A stretch of 8,460 bases of DNA, from the NCBI GenBank assembly GCA_903858075.1, contig CAIOHI010000131.1, positions 1 through 8,460 on the forward strand, in the 5' to 3' direction. The notes under the pieces were generated by a model. That model saw nothing but the letters and a program-made list of their open reading frames with translations, was not told the origin of the DNA and searched no databases. This DNA comes from an uncultured Actinomycetes bacterium (GTDB lineage: Bacteria; Actinomycetota; Acidimicrobiia; Acidimicrobiales; Ilumatobacteraceae). Positions 1-5,735 of this stretch are shown piece by piece. Position 1 is the stretch's first letter; each line of letters begins with the position of its first letter. The position numbers and the translations under genes are program-made.

Positions 1-2
1 CT

Positions 3-1385
3 GTAGTAACCGTTCCTCCTTTAGAGGGGCTTGCCAAAATTGTTGTGGCAAATGAACACAAAGGCGGTTATGGCCGCTCATTGTTTAGCGAAAACAAAGA
101 CTTCGATAAAGACGGGTGCAACACACGTGCTGAAGTTTTAGAACGTGACAGTTTGGTGCCGGTGAAGAAGTCTGGTGCTCGTTGCACCATCACTTCCGGT
201 AAATGGTTGTCTGCTTATGACGGGCGCACTTGGTTGCTCGGCAGTGACGTGCAAATTGATCATTTGGTTTCCTTGAAAGAAGTATGGGACTCCGGTGGTT
301 GGGCATGGAGTGCTGCACAACGCAGTGACTATGCAAACGATCTAGTAAATCGCATCACATTGAATGTGGCGACCAAAAGTGAAAATGCGAAAAAGGGCGA
401 CAAAGACCCCAGTAATTACTTGCCACCACTTGTTTCTTACCGCTGTGCCTACCTTGCAAACTGGGTTGCGGTGAAGGTTCAGTGGAATCTTTCTATGGAC
501 CAAAGTGAATATGGTCGCGTGCGAAAACTTTTGCAAGGTTGTGCACCCACATCATCAACCTCCACTTCTTCAACTACTTCCACTTCAACACCGCGTTCGG
601 GTACCCCAACTACAACCGTGGGAGTTCTTCCACTAGTGGAAGGCTCCACGGCCGCCCAGTTGGCGAGCATCGTTGTAGAAAATGAATACACCCGTGGCTA
701 TATGCGCGAACTGTTTCCACATTGGAAAGATCTCGATGGCGATAGTTGTGATACTCGCGAAGAAGTTCTCATTCGCGACAGCCTGACAAAGGTGCAAGTT
801 GACCCATTTGGTTGCGAGGTTGTTGCTGGCGATTGGTTGTCGCCATACGACGGAGCACGGTGGAGCGACAAAGGCAATATAGATATTGACCACGTTGTTG
901 CTCTCAAAGAAGCGTGGGACTCCGGAGCATGGGCCTGGACCACTGCACAACGTACGTTGTACGCCAACGATCTCAGCGATGCACGCACGCTGCTTGCGGT
1001 CACCGACTCGGTGAACCAATCGAAGTCTGATAAAGACCCCAGCAATTGGTTGCCGCCACTTGCGTCGTATCACTGCACGTACATTTCCGATTGGGTTTCT
1101 GTGAAGGCCCGATGGAAGTTGTCGATGGATCAAAGTGAATACGGCCGAGTCAAAAAACTTGTTGAGAGTTGTGGCGGTTCTTCAACGGTCACGTCGGTAT
1201 TGAGCACTGTGCCAAGCGTGGCAAGCACCGCTCCCAGTGGGGTGAAATACGTGAGCCCGGGTGCCTTTTGTACTCCCATTGGCTCACGTGGAATTGCGGA
1301 AAGCAAAGCTTCATACCCCTGTGCCACCTCGAGCGCAACGGGGGCAGCTTATGCCGACGGCCGAGCGCGGTGGCGAAAAGGCTAA
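3..1385 (+). CDS. Secreted protein with two tandem HNH (DUF1524-type) nuclease domains, 5' partial
   Basis: The reading frame is open to the left edge, so the true start is outside the window. A GTG at 45 lies inside the first domain and should not be used. Two homologous domains follow: about nt 21-540 and nt 630-1170. Each has a [DK]-x-D-x-C-[ND]-TR-x-EVL block, an IDH catalytic motif (His codons at 261 and 891), YANDL, an N-x-x-K-x-DKDPSN motif, LPP, and a shared LSMDQSEYGRV segment. By hand alignment 67 of 111 positions are identical over the HNH core. A Thr/Ser/Pro-rich linker (about nt 546-620) separates them. The C-terminus (about nt 1236-1382) has two cysteines and ends in RARWRKG, a tail I recall from actinobacterial exported proteins. 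Family knowledge: DUF1524/GmrSD C-terminal-like HNH domains, often with signal peptides, predicted metal-dependent nucleases. Inference: an extracellular DNase. Export cannot be confirmed without the N-terminus. Confidence 0.85.
   Translation, partial: VVTVPPLEGLAKIVVANEHKGGYGRSLFSENKDFDKDGCNTRAEVLERDSLVPVKKSGARCTITSGKWLSAYDGRTWLLGSDVQIDHLVSLKEVWDSGGWAWSAAQRSDYANDLVNRITLNVATKSENAKKGDKDPSNYLPPLVSYRCAYLANWVAVKVQWNLSMDQSEYGRVRKLLQGCAPTSSTSTSSTTSTSTPRSGTPTTTVGVLPLVEGSTAAQLASIVVENEYTRGYMRELFPHWKDLDGDSCDTREEVLIRDSLTKVQVDPFGCEVVAGDWLSPYDGARWSDKGNIDIDHVVALKEAWDSGAWAWTTAQRTLYANDLSDARTLLAVTDSVNQSKSDKDPSNWLPPLASYHCTYISDWVSVKARWKLSMDQSEYGRVKKLVESCGGSSTVTSVLSTVPSVASTAPSGVKYVSPGAFCTPIGSRGIAESKASYPCATSSATGAAYADGRARWRKG
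546..620 (+). repeat. Low-complexity Thr/Ser linker between the two HNH domains
   Basis: About 25 codons are almost all Thr, Ser and Pro, with repeated act/tcc/tca triplets on the DNA. They form a flexible spacer of the kind seen in exported multidomain proteins. The few residues before the first domain (VVTVPPLEG, nt 3-29) resemble the end of this linker (VGVLPLVEG), which hints at another linker, and perhaps another domain, upstream of the window. Confidence 0.7.
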
Positions 1386-1394
1386 TTTCACCGA

Positions 1395-1400
1395 TAGTCT
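1395..1400 (+). promoter_or_regulatory. Possible leaderless -10 hexamer for the bL37-like gene
   Basis: TAGTCT fits the TANNNT pattern and lies 8 bases before the ATG at 1409, where no Shine-Dalgarno can be seen. The spacing is slightly long for a transcript starting exactly at the A of ATG, and no clear -35 is visible. The call is weak on its own and rests partly on the same arrangement at other genes in the window. Confidence 0.35.
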
Positions 1401-1408
1401 GCGTACCT

Positions 1409-1495
1409 ATGTCAAAGAAGACCAAAAAGCGCAAGGCAAAGCTCCGCCGTTCAAAAGCAAACCACGGCAAGCGTCCCAACATGGGCCGCGGCTAA
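1409..1495 (+). CDS. Probable 50S ribosomal protein bL37 (28 aa)
   Basis: This short ORF begins MSKKTKKRKAK and ends with the signature NHGKRPN followed by MGRG. It is very basic: 14 of 28 residues are Lys, Arg or His. From memory, bL37 is a roughly 24-residue protein found in mycobacterial 70S structures and restricted to Actinobacteria, with the same Lys/Arg-rich start and an NHGKRPN-like end. It would bind rRNA in the large subunit. The ATG at 1409 is chosen because the conserved-looking sequence begins there; the same frame is open further upstream but overlaps the nuclease gene in another frame. It sits 23 bases after the HNH gene's stop and 15 bases before the VOC gene, so it may share a transcript with the latter. 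No Shine-Dalgarno is visible. Alternative: another short basic protein. The family assignment is recalled, not searched. Confidence 0.75.
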   Translation: MSKKTKKRKAKLRRSKANHGKRPNMGRG

Positions 1496-1510
1496 CTCGA
1501 GCCTGTTTCA

Positions 1511-2140
1511 ATGAGCCTCATCACCGCCATGGTGGTGGGTGGTTCCCCGGAACCTTGGGAAGCTTTTGGCTTCCATCTTCTGTCGGCGACCCCATCTGAG
1601 TCACGATTCTCGCTTGGCGATGTAGTGCTTGTTGTCAACAGCACTCAGCCAGCCGGAATGGTGTCATGGGAAATCACCGAGGTGAATACTGAAACCATTG
1701 ACGGAGTTCTTACTGCCCGTGGTGCCAACGATCTTGACTTGCCACTTGAACCCGGCAACGTGGGTTGTTTAGGAGTCGACCACGTGGTGGTTCGTACAAA
1801 CTCACTCGATGTCACGTGCGCTGCCATTACAGCGGCAACCGGTGCACCAGTGAAACGCATTCGTGACGCTGGGTCTGGAATGCAACAGGCCTTTCACAAG
1901 TTGGGCTCAGTTGTTGTGGAAGTGGTGAGCGCGCCGGAGCAAGTAGAAAAAACGCATCTCTGGGGTTTCGTTGTGAATGTGAGCGATGTCGATGCGCTGA
2001 GTGCATTTCTCGGCCCAGATATTTTGGGAACACCAAAACCTGCAACACAACCAGGAAGAAGAATTGCGAGTGCCCGTAGTGGTGCGGCGCTCGGCGTTCC
2101 TTTCGCCGTCATGGATTCAGGCGTCGCGGTCGCCAGTTAA
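1511..2140 (+). CDS. VOC (glyoxalase/bleomycin-resistance fold) family protein
   Basis: The 209-residue protein has the vicinal oxygen chelate look. A GVDHVVVRT strand starts the clearest module (residues 88-96) with candidate metal ligand His91, followed by a helix (about 98-111) and a VVVEVVSA strand with candidate Glu137. A following module starts at HLWGFVVNV (149-157) and includes a QPGRRIA loop (180-186). The first 80 residues look like a further, divergent module without obvious ligands. The combination of DHVVVRT, a QxxF-LG-VVVEVV stretch and QPGRRIA resembles an uncharacterised actinobacterial VOC family I recall. Substrate and reaction cannot be told. The start at ATG 1511 is directly before the first predicted strand (LITAMVV). 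It lies 15 bases after the bL37-like stop, probably on one transcript, and its last 24 bases overlap the convergent nuclease gene. Confidence 0.75.
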   Translation: MSLITAMVVGGSPEPWEAFGFHLLSATPSESRFSLGDVVLVVNSTQPAGMVSWEITEVNTETIDGVLTARGANDLDLPLEPGNVGCLGVDHVVVRTNSLDVTCAAITAATGAPVKRIRDAGSGMQQAFHKLGSVVVEVVSAPEQVEKTHLWGFVVNVSDVDALSAFLGPDILGTPKPATQPGRRIASARSGAALGVPFAVMDSGVAVAS

Positions 2141-3037
2141 AAACTCTTGGCCTTCGCTGCAGTTGGCGGCGAGTGGACACCAGTAGCAAGTGCTGCCGCT
2201 GCGACGCGTAGGGGCACGCTTTTCTTGGTCGAGTTCGTGCAACAGTTGTGCACCTTGAACCAAGCGATGCACGGCAACACTGAGAGTAGATAGCGAAACA
2301 TCTTCAGCATCGATGCGCTGTGTCTCTAAAGAAAATGTTGCTGTGAGTCGTGGCGATTGGCGAGAGCGCAGTGTTTCAACCAGTGAGTAGAAGCGCAGGT
2401 CTTCACGATGTGAAGCCATGATGCGGCTGGATTTGATGTCGATGATGACCTTGCTGCCTGGCGCACCAATAACCAAGTCGGCGCGGGTACTCATCACAAC
2501 AGCACCACCGAAGAGCTCTACTTTTGCATTGCTTTCCACTACAGGGCGCCAACGCATTTCTAGCTTAGGAAAGGAGTCTTCGTATTTGGTTACTAGGTCA
2601 ACTACTTGTGAACGTAGATCTGCTTGTTCGCCTGGCGACAACGAAGCAATGAAGTCAGACGCTGTGCCGCGTTCTGATTCAACAATACGATCGAGGGCAT
2701 CGTCGACATATTCACCAGGGCTGCGTGATGTACGTGAATTAATGAGAATTTCAATGGCCTTGTGGGCAACTGTGCCGCGTACCGATGCAATGGTCCAAGC
2801 AAAAGCGTCGCGTGAGGCAACGTGGTGCGCTTCGCATCCGTGCACGGTGCTGAGGGCATGCTTGGTGATCCAGAGCGGGTTGCTGGTGCTGTAATGCTCG
2901 GCAATAGGCGAGAGCGCGTCGCAGAGATGCTCTTCTACCTCTGTTGCTAACTCGGGAGAGCTAGGAACAAAGTCGCCACGTTTGGCGAGCACATTGAGCA
3001 CCATGGTCTGAATGGGGTTATGTGGTGCATCGCTCAC
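2117..3037 (-). CDS. PD-(D/E)XK nuclease with AddB/Cas4-like Fe-S cysteine pattern (RecB-family)
   Basis: The 306-residue protein has RecB-type nuclease motifs in order: an N-terminal Cys68 (STVHGCEAHHV), GTVAHKAIE with His92, RADLVIG with Asp187, VIIDIKSSR with Asp200 and Lys202 as the PD-(D/E)XK core, then DLRFY where the family usually has Q-x-x-x-Y, and CYWCPLAANC near the end (Cys284, 287, 293). C...C-x2-C-x5-C is the spacing of the 4Fe-4S cluster in AddB and related nucleases. There is no helicase domain, so it is a stand-alone nuclease, about the size of many RecB-like exonucleases. Inference: a DNA exo- or endonuclease in repair or DNA turnover. No cas gene is nearby, so Cas4 is unlikely. 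The start is GTG at 3037, supported by a TAGTGT hexamer 6 bases upstream. It is divergent from the unknown gene at 3087 and overlaps the VOC gene at its 3' end. Confidence 0.8.
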   Translation of the reverse strand: MSDAPHNPIQTMVLNVLAKRGDFVPSSPELATEVEEHLCDALSPIAEHYSTSNPLWITKHALSTVHGCEAHHVASRDAFAWTIASVRGTVAHKAIEILINSRTSRSPGEYVDDALDRIVESERGTASDFIASLSPGEQADLRSQVVDLVTKYEDSFPKLEMRWRPVVESNAKVELFGGAVVMSTRADLVIGAPGSKVIIDIKSSRIMASHREDLRFYSLVETLRSRQSPRLTATFSLETQRIDAEDVSLSTLSVAVHRLVQGAQLLHELDQEKRAPTRRSGSTCYWCPLAANCSEGQEFLTGDRDA

Positions 3038-3043
3038 GGCGCA

Positions 3044-3049
3044 ACACTA
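3044..3049 (-). promoter_or_regulatory. Leaderless -10 hexamer for the Fe-S nuclease
   Basis: Read on the minus strand, TAGTGT (TANNNT) is followed by six bases and then the GTG start at 3037. There is no Shine-Dalgarno. This is the spacing expected when transcription begins at the first base of the start codon. No convincing -35 is visible. Confidence 0.5.
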
Positions 3050-3074
3050 GAGAATTGCTGTGACACCCTGCTGT

Positions 3075-3080
3075 CATGAT
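3075..3080 (+). promoter_or_regulatory. Possible leaderless -10 hexamer for the unknown 116-aa gene
   Basis: CATGAT matches four of six positions of TATAAT and stands six bases before the ATG at 3087. No Shine-Dalgarno is present. With the nuclease's hexamer at 3044-3049 it would make a back-to-back promoter pair inside a 49-base gap. Confidence 0.35.
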
Positions 3081-3086
3081 GCATGC

Positions 3087-3437
3087 ATGTCCGATACCGC
3101 CACTTTCACCACAGCAGCTCAGTTGCTTGGTGCTGTGGCCGGGCGGAGCGGTCTCATCTCACCTGGTTTTCGTAGCCCGCCACGTGTCGTTGGGGTTCAG
3201 CGCACTATTCGCCGTCGCCAAGGCGGCGGTGTTGTTGCCGTGGCCATTAAGGGTCGCCCACTTGCTGGGGTTCTTGCCGACATGATCGAAGGCATTGTGG
3301 TGCTCAACGACCTCTCGCTTGTCGAGTCATGCACGTTGCGAACGGTGTTATGGGAAGAAGTAGAGCAACTTTTACAGTCCTCTGCAGCGCCCGTTCCTTT
3401 TTCTCGCGCAATCTCGGCTCCTCAGCGCGTAGCCTAA
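3087..3437 (+). CDS. Conserved-looking hypothetical protein, 116 aa, unknown function
   Basis: I do not recognise this family with confidence. The protein starts MSDTATFTTAAQLLGAVAG, followed by a Pro/Arg segment (GFRSPPRVVGVQRTIRRR, about residues 28-45), a hydrophobic strand-like VVAVAIKGRPL, an acidic ADMIEGIVVLND, and a helical WEEVEQLL. It has no signal peptide or membrane segment, so a cytosolic protein is likely; the basic patch could bind nucleic acid, but that is only a guess. ATG 3087 is chosen over a GTG at 3060 because the extra nine codons (TPCCHDAC) look unlike coding sequence and would overlap the promoter region of the divergent nuclease. The stop is only 7 bases before tRNA-Leu, so both may lie on one transcript. 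Confidence 0.65.
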   Translation: MSDTATFTTAAQLLGAVAGRSGLISPGFRSPPRVVGVQRTIRRRQGGGVVAVAIKGRPLAGVLADMIEGIVVLNDLSLVESCTLRTVLWEEVEQLLQSSAAPVPFSRAISAPQRVA

Positions 3438-3444
3438 AGGCGGC

Positions 3445-3530
3445 GTCCGGGTGGCGGAATAGGCAGACGCGGGGGGCTTAAACCCCCCTGGCTAGAAATA
3501 GCCGTATGGGTTCAAGTCCCATCCCGGGCA
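3445..3530 (+). tRNA. tRNA-Leu (anticodon UAA)
   Basis: An 86-base type II tRNA. The acceptor stem pairs GTCCGGG (3445-3451) with CCCGGGC (3523-3529), with one U-G wobble at the second pair, then discriminator A3530. The D stem is GCG (3454-3456) with CGC (3468-3470). The anticodon stem is GGGGG (3472-3476) with CCCCC (3484-3488) around the loop CTTAAAC, which gives anticodon TAA at 3479-3481. The long variable arm (GGCTA-GAAA-TAGCC) is typical of leucine tRNA, and the T arm is ATGGG-TTCAAGT-CCCAT (3506-3522). CCA is not encoded. It would read UUA and, by wobble, UUG. It lies just after the unknown gene and 13 bases before the end of the convergent LLM gene. Confidence 0.96.
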
Positions 3531-3543
3531 CTACTACATCGCT

Positions 3544-4431
3544 TTATGCAAAAAGCTTTGTCGCCAAGTTGGCAAAACTGCTCTCGGTAAACGGGCTCAC
3601 TTCCACACGGTCGATGCCGGCCTCGGCAAGGCGAAACATCGACTCCGACACTTTCGCTGCCGAGCCGTAAAAGCCTCCAAGGAACGAATCGCCCAACATG
3701 TTCTCTACTGCTTTGGTGCGTGCGTCGTCGCCAACGCTGCACAAAATGAACACGCTGAGCGGAACCGTGGGGTTCACTGCGCGTACCTGTTGAACGAGGT
3801 CATATAAATGTGACTCGGGAACCGTGGCCATTGCAGGAAGGTCAACACTTCCGTTGCGAGTAATGCCAGAAATGAGTTTTATTTCTACGCGATCAGCAAT
3901 AGGCGCAATTCCCTTAATAGTGCGTGGTCCACCCAAAGACGCCACAAGGGGAGGAGGGCCAGCAGCAGGCATGGGTCCAATTTTGGGAACATTCATGTTG
4001 TAGTACTTGCCAGAAAAAGTACAACCACCTGTATCGAAAAGTTCTCGCACAATATGTGCCGACTCGATGTACATTCCGGCACGCTCACTAGGGCTTGGGT
4101 AAGGAATGCTTGAGCCTTCTGCTTCTGCTTTTTCCCAACCGGCACCAAGGCCTGCTTCAAAACGCCCGTGTGAGACCGACTGCATTTGCAAAGATGCTTG
4201 TGCGAATTCAACAGGTGAGCGAAACAAATTATTCGCAAACGAAGTGGTGAGCTTTACATTCTTTGTGGCGGCCGCCATGGTGGCAAGCGTGACCCACACA
4301 TGTGGGTAGCTCTTGTTGGGACTAAAGAAGTGGTCTGCGCACCCAAGTACATTCCAACCTTCCGCTTCACGTGTTTGGGCCCAAACAACGGGGTCCTCTT
4401 CGGCGGTCATGAAGTTGGCAATGAATTCCAT
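3544..4431 (-). CDS. LLM-class oxidoreductase, probably F420-dependent
   Basis: The 295-residue protein fits the bacterial luciferase-like monooxygenase fold. It has an N-terminal strand MEFIANFM, an EGWNVLGCADHFF segment (residues 24-36, the DH typical of the family), strand KLTTSFANN, the signature SHGRFEAGLGAGWEKAEAEG (87-106), then an SERAGMYIES helix, and a late PPLVASLGGPRT strand-loop. Length is normal. Family knowledge: such enzymes use FMN or, very often in Actinobacteria, reduced coenzyme F420 for hydride transfer. The substrate cannot be told, and F420 use is inferred from the likely host. ATG 4431 is chosen because it begins the first strand of the barrel. It follows the lipase gene by 24 bases on the same strand, so the two are probably co-transcribed, although an AATGAT six bases before the ATG could give it its own start. 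Confidence 0.85.
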   Translation of the reverse strand: MEFIANFMTAEEDPVVWAQTREAEGWNVLGCADHFFSPNKSYPHVWVTLATMAAATKNVKLTTSFANNLFRSPVEFAQASLQMQSVSHGRFEAGLGAGWEKAEAEGSSIPYPSPSERAGMYIESAHIVRELFDTGGCTFSGKYYNMNVPKIGPMPAAGPPPLVASLGGPRTIKGIAPIADRVEIKLISGITRNGSVDLPAMATVPESHLYDLVQQVRAVNPTVPLSVFILCSVGDDARTKAVENMLGDSFLGGFYGSAAKVSESMFRLAEAGIDRVEVSPFTESSFANLATKLFA

Positions 4432-4437
4432 TTCCCC

Positions 4438-4443
4438 ATCATT
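4438..4443 (-). promoter_or_regulatory. Possible internal -10 hexamer for the LLM gene
   Basis: On the minus strand AATGAT ends six bases before the ATG at 4431, in the 24-base gap after the lipase gene. GGGGAA between the hexamer and the ATG could instead be a poor ribosome site. Evidence is weak; the gene may simply be read from the lipase promoter. Confidence 0.25.
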
Positions 4444-4455
4444 GCCGAAGCGGCA

Positions 4456-5676
4456 CTACGCGCAGGGAGTCGGGGTGGGCGCAGTTGTGCTGAAGCGATC
4501 GGCGATCCACTGTTGAATATCGGTTGACGCACTGAACAGAACGTCAACGTGTGAAGCACCAGGGTAGGTCTTGCGTTGAATGCTGTAGCCACCCGTTGCG
4601 CAGGCGCGTTGCAGGTATTGAAGTGATGTGGCGGCGGGAATGAGCTCATCATCCTCACCGTGGTAAACAAAAATAGGAACATCGGTTGCTGTATTTCCTG
4701 GGGTGTTCTCTTGAAGATAAGACAGCAGCGGTTCGGTGTTGAGCGAGTCGACAGTGAGGTATGTCTTGACGTCGGTGCCGCGTGCTTTCATAATGACGTC
4801 GGTACATGTGCTTTCTGCAAGTGCAACCATGTCGAGACCTTCTTGGGTCATGATTTTTGTTAAGTCAATATCGGGGTAGGCAGCGCGAAAGCCTGCGGCC
4901 ACCATGAACATGAAACCAAATGAATCGGTCGTGGTGAAAACCGAACTCAATTTGTCGAGTTCAACAACGGGGGCGCCACCAATTGCACCTACAACCTGCG
5001 CATCGGGTGCGTACTTTGGTGCAACTTCACTTGCCATTAAGGCAGCGCCTCCACCTTGCGAATGACCCCACACAACCGACTTGCCACTCGATTCTGTAAG
5101 TTGACGTGCTGCGCGAATGATGTCGAGCATGCTGCGTGCTTCACTGACGCCCACAACATACGGGTGCACACCTGCGGTACCGAGGCCCTCGTAGTCGGTT
5201 GCGGCAAAGATGTAGCCCTTGGAAACCAAAATGTTGGCAATGACTCCGGACTCTCCTGAGCCGTTGCTCTTGCTTGGTGCACATTCGTCGGCAATACCGG
5301 TGGTGCCATGGGCATAAGAAACCAACGGGTTGCCTGCTGTGGGGGCGTTAGGAACCCAGACCATGCCACTTACTGCAATGGGCTCATCGGAAACTGAACG
5401 TGAGGCATAGAGAACTGTGAACGCAGTGAAATCGTTTGTGGTGGAAACAATTGACGAGCGAATGAGGTCGCCAGGTTGCAAGGTGCTGAGGTCGGTAGGC
5501 GCTTCATAAAAGTCGGAGGAGAGGGCAGTAGTGGGTGTGGCTGCGCTAGGCGCTGGGGCAGTGGTGGTTGCAGTACTCGCTGTGGTTGGTGGCGCATCGG
5601 AGGTACTTGAACCACATGCAGAAAGGACAACACAAGCGGCAATGGAAATACAGACAGACGAGGAGAAACGGCGCAT
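4456..5676 (-). CDS. Exported lipoprotein lipase/esterase, secretory lipase (LIP) family, alpha/beta hydrolase
   Basis: The 406-residue precursor has a lipoprotein signal: MRR, a hydrophobic stretch, then lipobox L18-S19-A20-C21. A Thr/Ala/Pro-rich tether runs to about residue 52. The hydrolase domain shows YAHGTTG (121-127, oxyanion region), ATDYEGLG (159-166), a helix EARSMLDIIRAAR, the nucleophile elbow GHSQGG with Ser206, YHGEDDELIP (338-347, catalytic Asp342 or 343), and GASH with His376. HGTTG, DYEGLG and GHSQGG in this order match the secretory lipase family (PF03583-like). It would hydrolyse lipids or other esters while anchored to the outer face of the membrane; the true substrate is unknown. 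ATG 5676 gives a complete signal peptide and has TAACCT six bases upstream. It is the first gene of a probable pair with the LLM gene and divergent from the M20 gene. Confidence 0.88.
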   Translation of the reverse strand: MRRFSSSVCISIAACVVLSACGSSTSDAPPTTASTATTTAPAPSAATPTTALSSDFYEAPTDLSTLQPGDLIRSSIVSTTNDFTAFTVLYASRSVSDEPIAVSGMVWVPNAPTAGNPLVSYAHGTTGIADECAPSKSNGSGESGVIANILVSKGYIFAATDYEGLGTAGVHPYVVGVSEARSMLDIIRAARQLTESSGKSVVWGHSQGGGAALMASEVAPKYAPDAQVVGAIGGAPVVELDKLSSVFTTTDSFGFMFMVAAGFRAAYPDIDLTKIMTQEGLDMVALAESTCTDVIMKARGTDVKTYLTVDSLNTEPLLSYLQENTPGNTATDVPIFVYHGEDDELIPAATSLQYLQRACATGGYSIQRKTYPGASHVDVLFSASTDIQQWIADRFSTTAPTPTPCA

Positions 5677-5682
5677 GTCATG

Positions 5683-5688
5683 AGGTTA
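5683..5688 (-). promoter_or_regulatory. Leaderless -10 hexamer for the lipase gene
   Basis: Minus-strand TAACCT (TANNNT), preceded by GCA, ends six bases before the ATG at 5676, and no Shine-Dalgarno is present. The same arrangement is seen at the nuclease gene. No clear -35 was found. The site lies in the 59-base gap shared with the divergent M20 gene. Confidence 0.5.
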
Positions 5689-5735
5689 TGCGAAATTGGC
5701 GATGAAATGGGTGGGCATCGTGGCAACATCTATGT

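Noticed and set aside
633..1133. 166-codon open frame on the minus strand inside the HNH gene
   Set aside because: It is antisense to strongly conserved HNH motifs and has no recognisable domain; it is a shadow of that gene's codon usage.
2418..2894. 158-codon plus-strand frame inside the nuclease gene
   Set aside because: It lies opposite the PD-(D/E)XK motifs of the nuclease and has no domain or start signal of its own.
2117..3037. Cas4 and a CRISPR system
   Set aside because: The cysteine and nuclease motifs fit Cas4 as well as AddB, but there are no direct repeats with spacers and no other cas gene in the window.
3471..3488. G6...C6 inverted repeat that could look like a terminator stem
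   Set aside because: It is the anticodon stem-loop of tRNA-Leu(UAA) and has no following T run.
5672..5692. CGCAT...ATGCG inverted repeat at the lipase start, considered as an operator
   Set aside because: Arms are five bases only and one overlaps the start codon; this can easily arise by chance.
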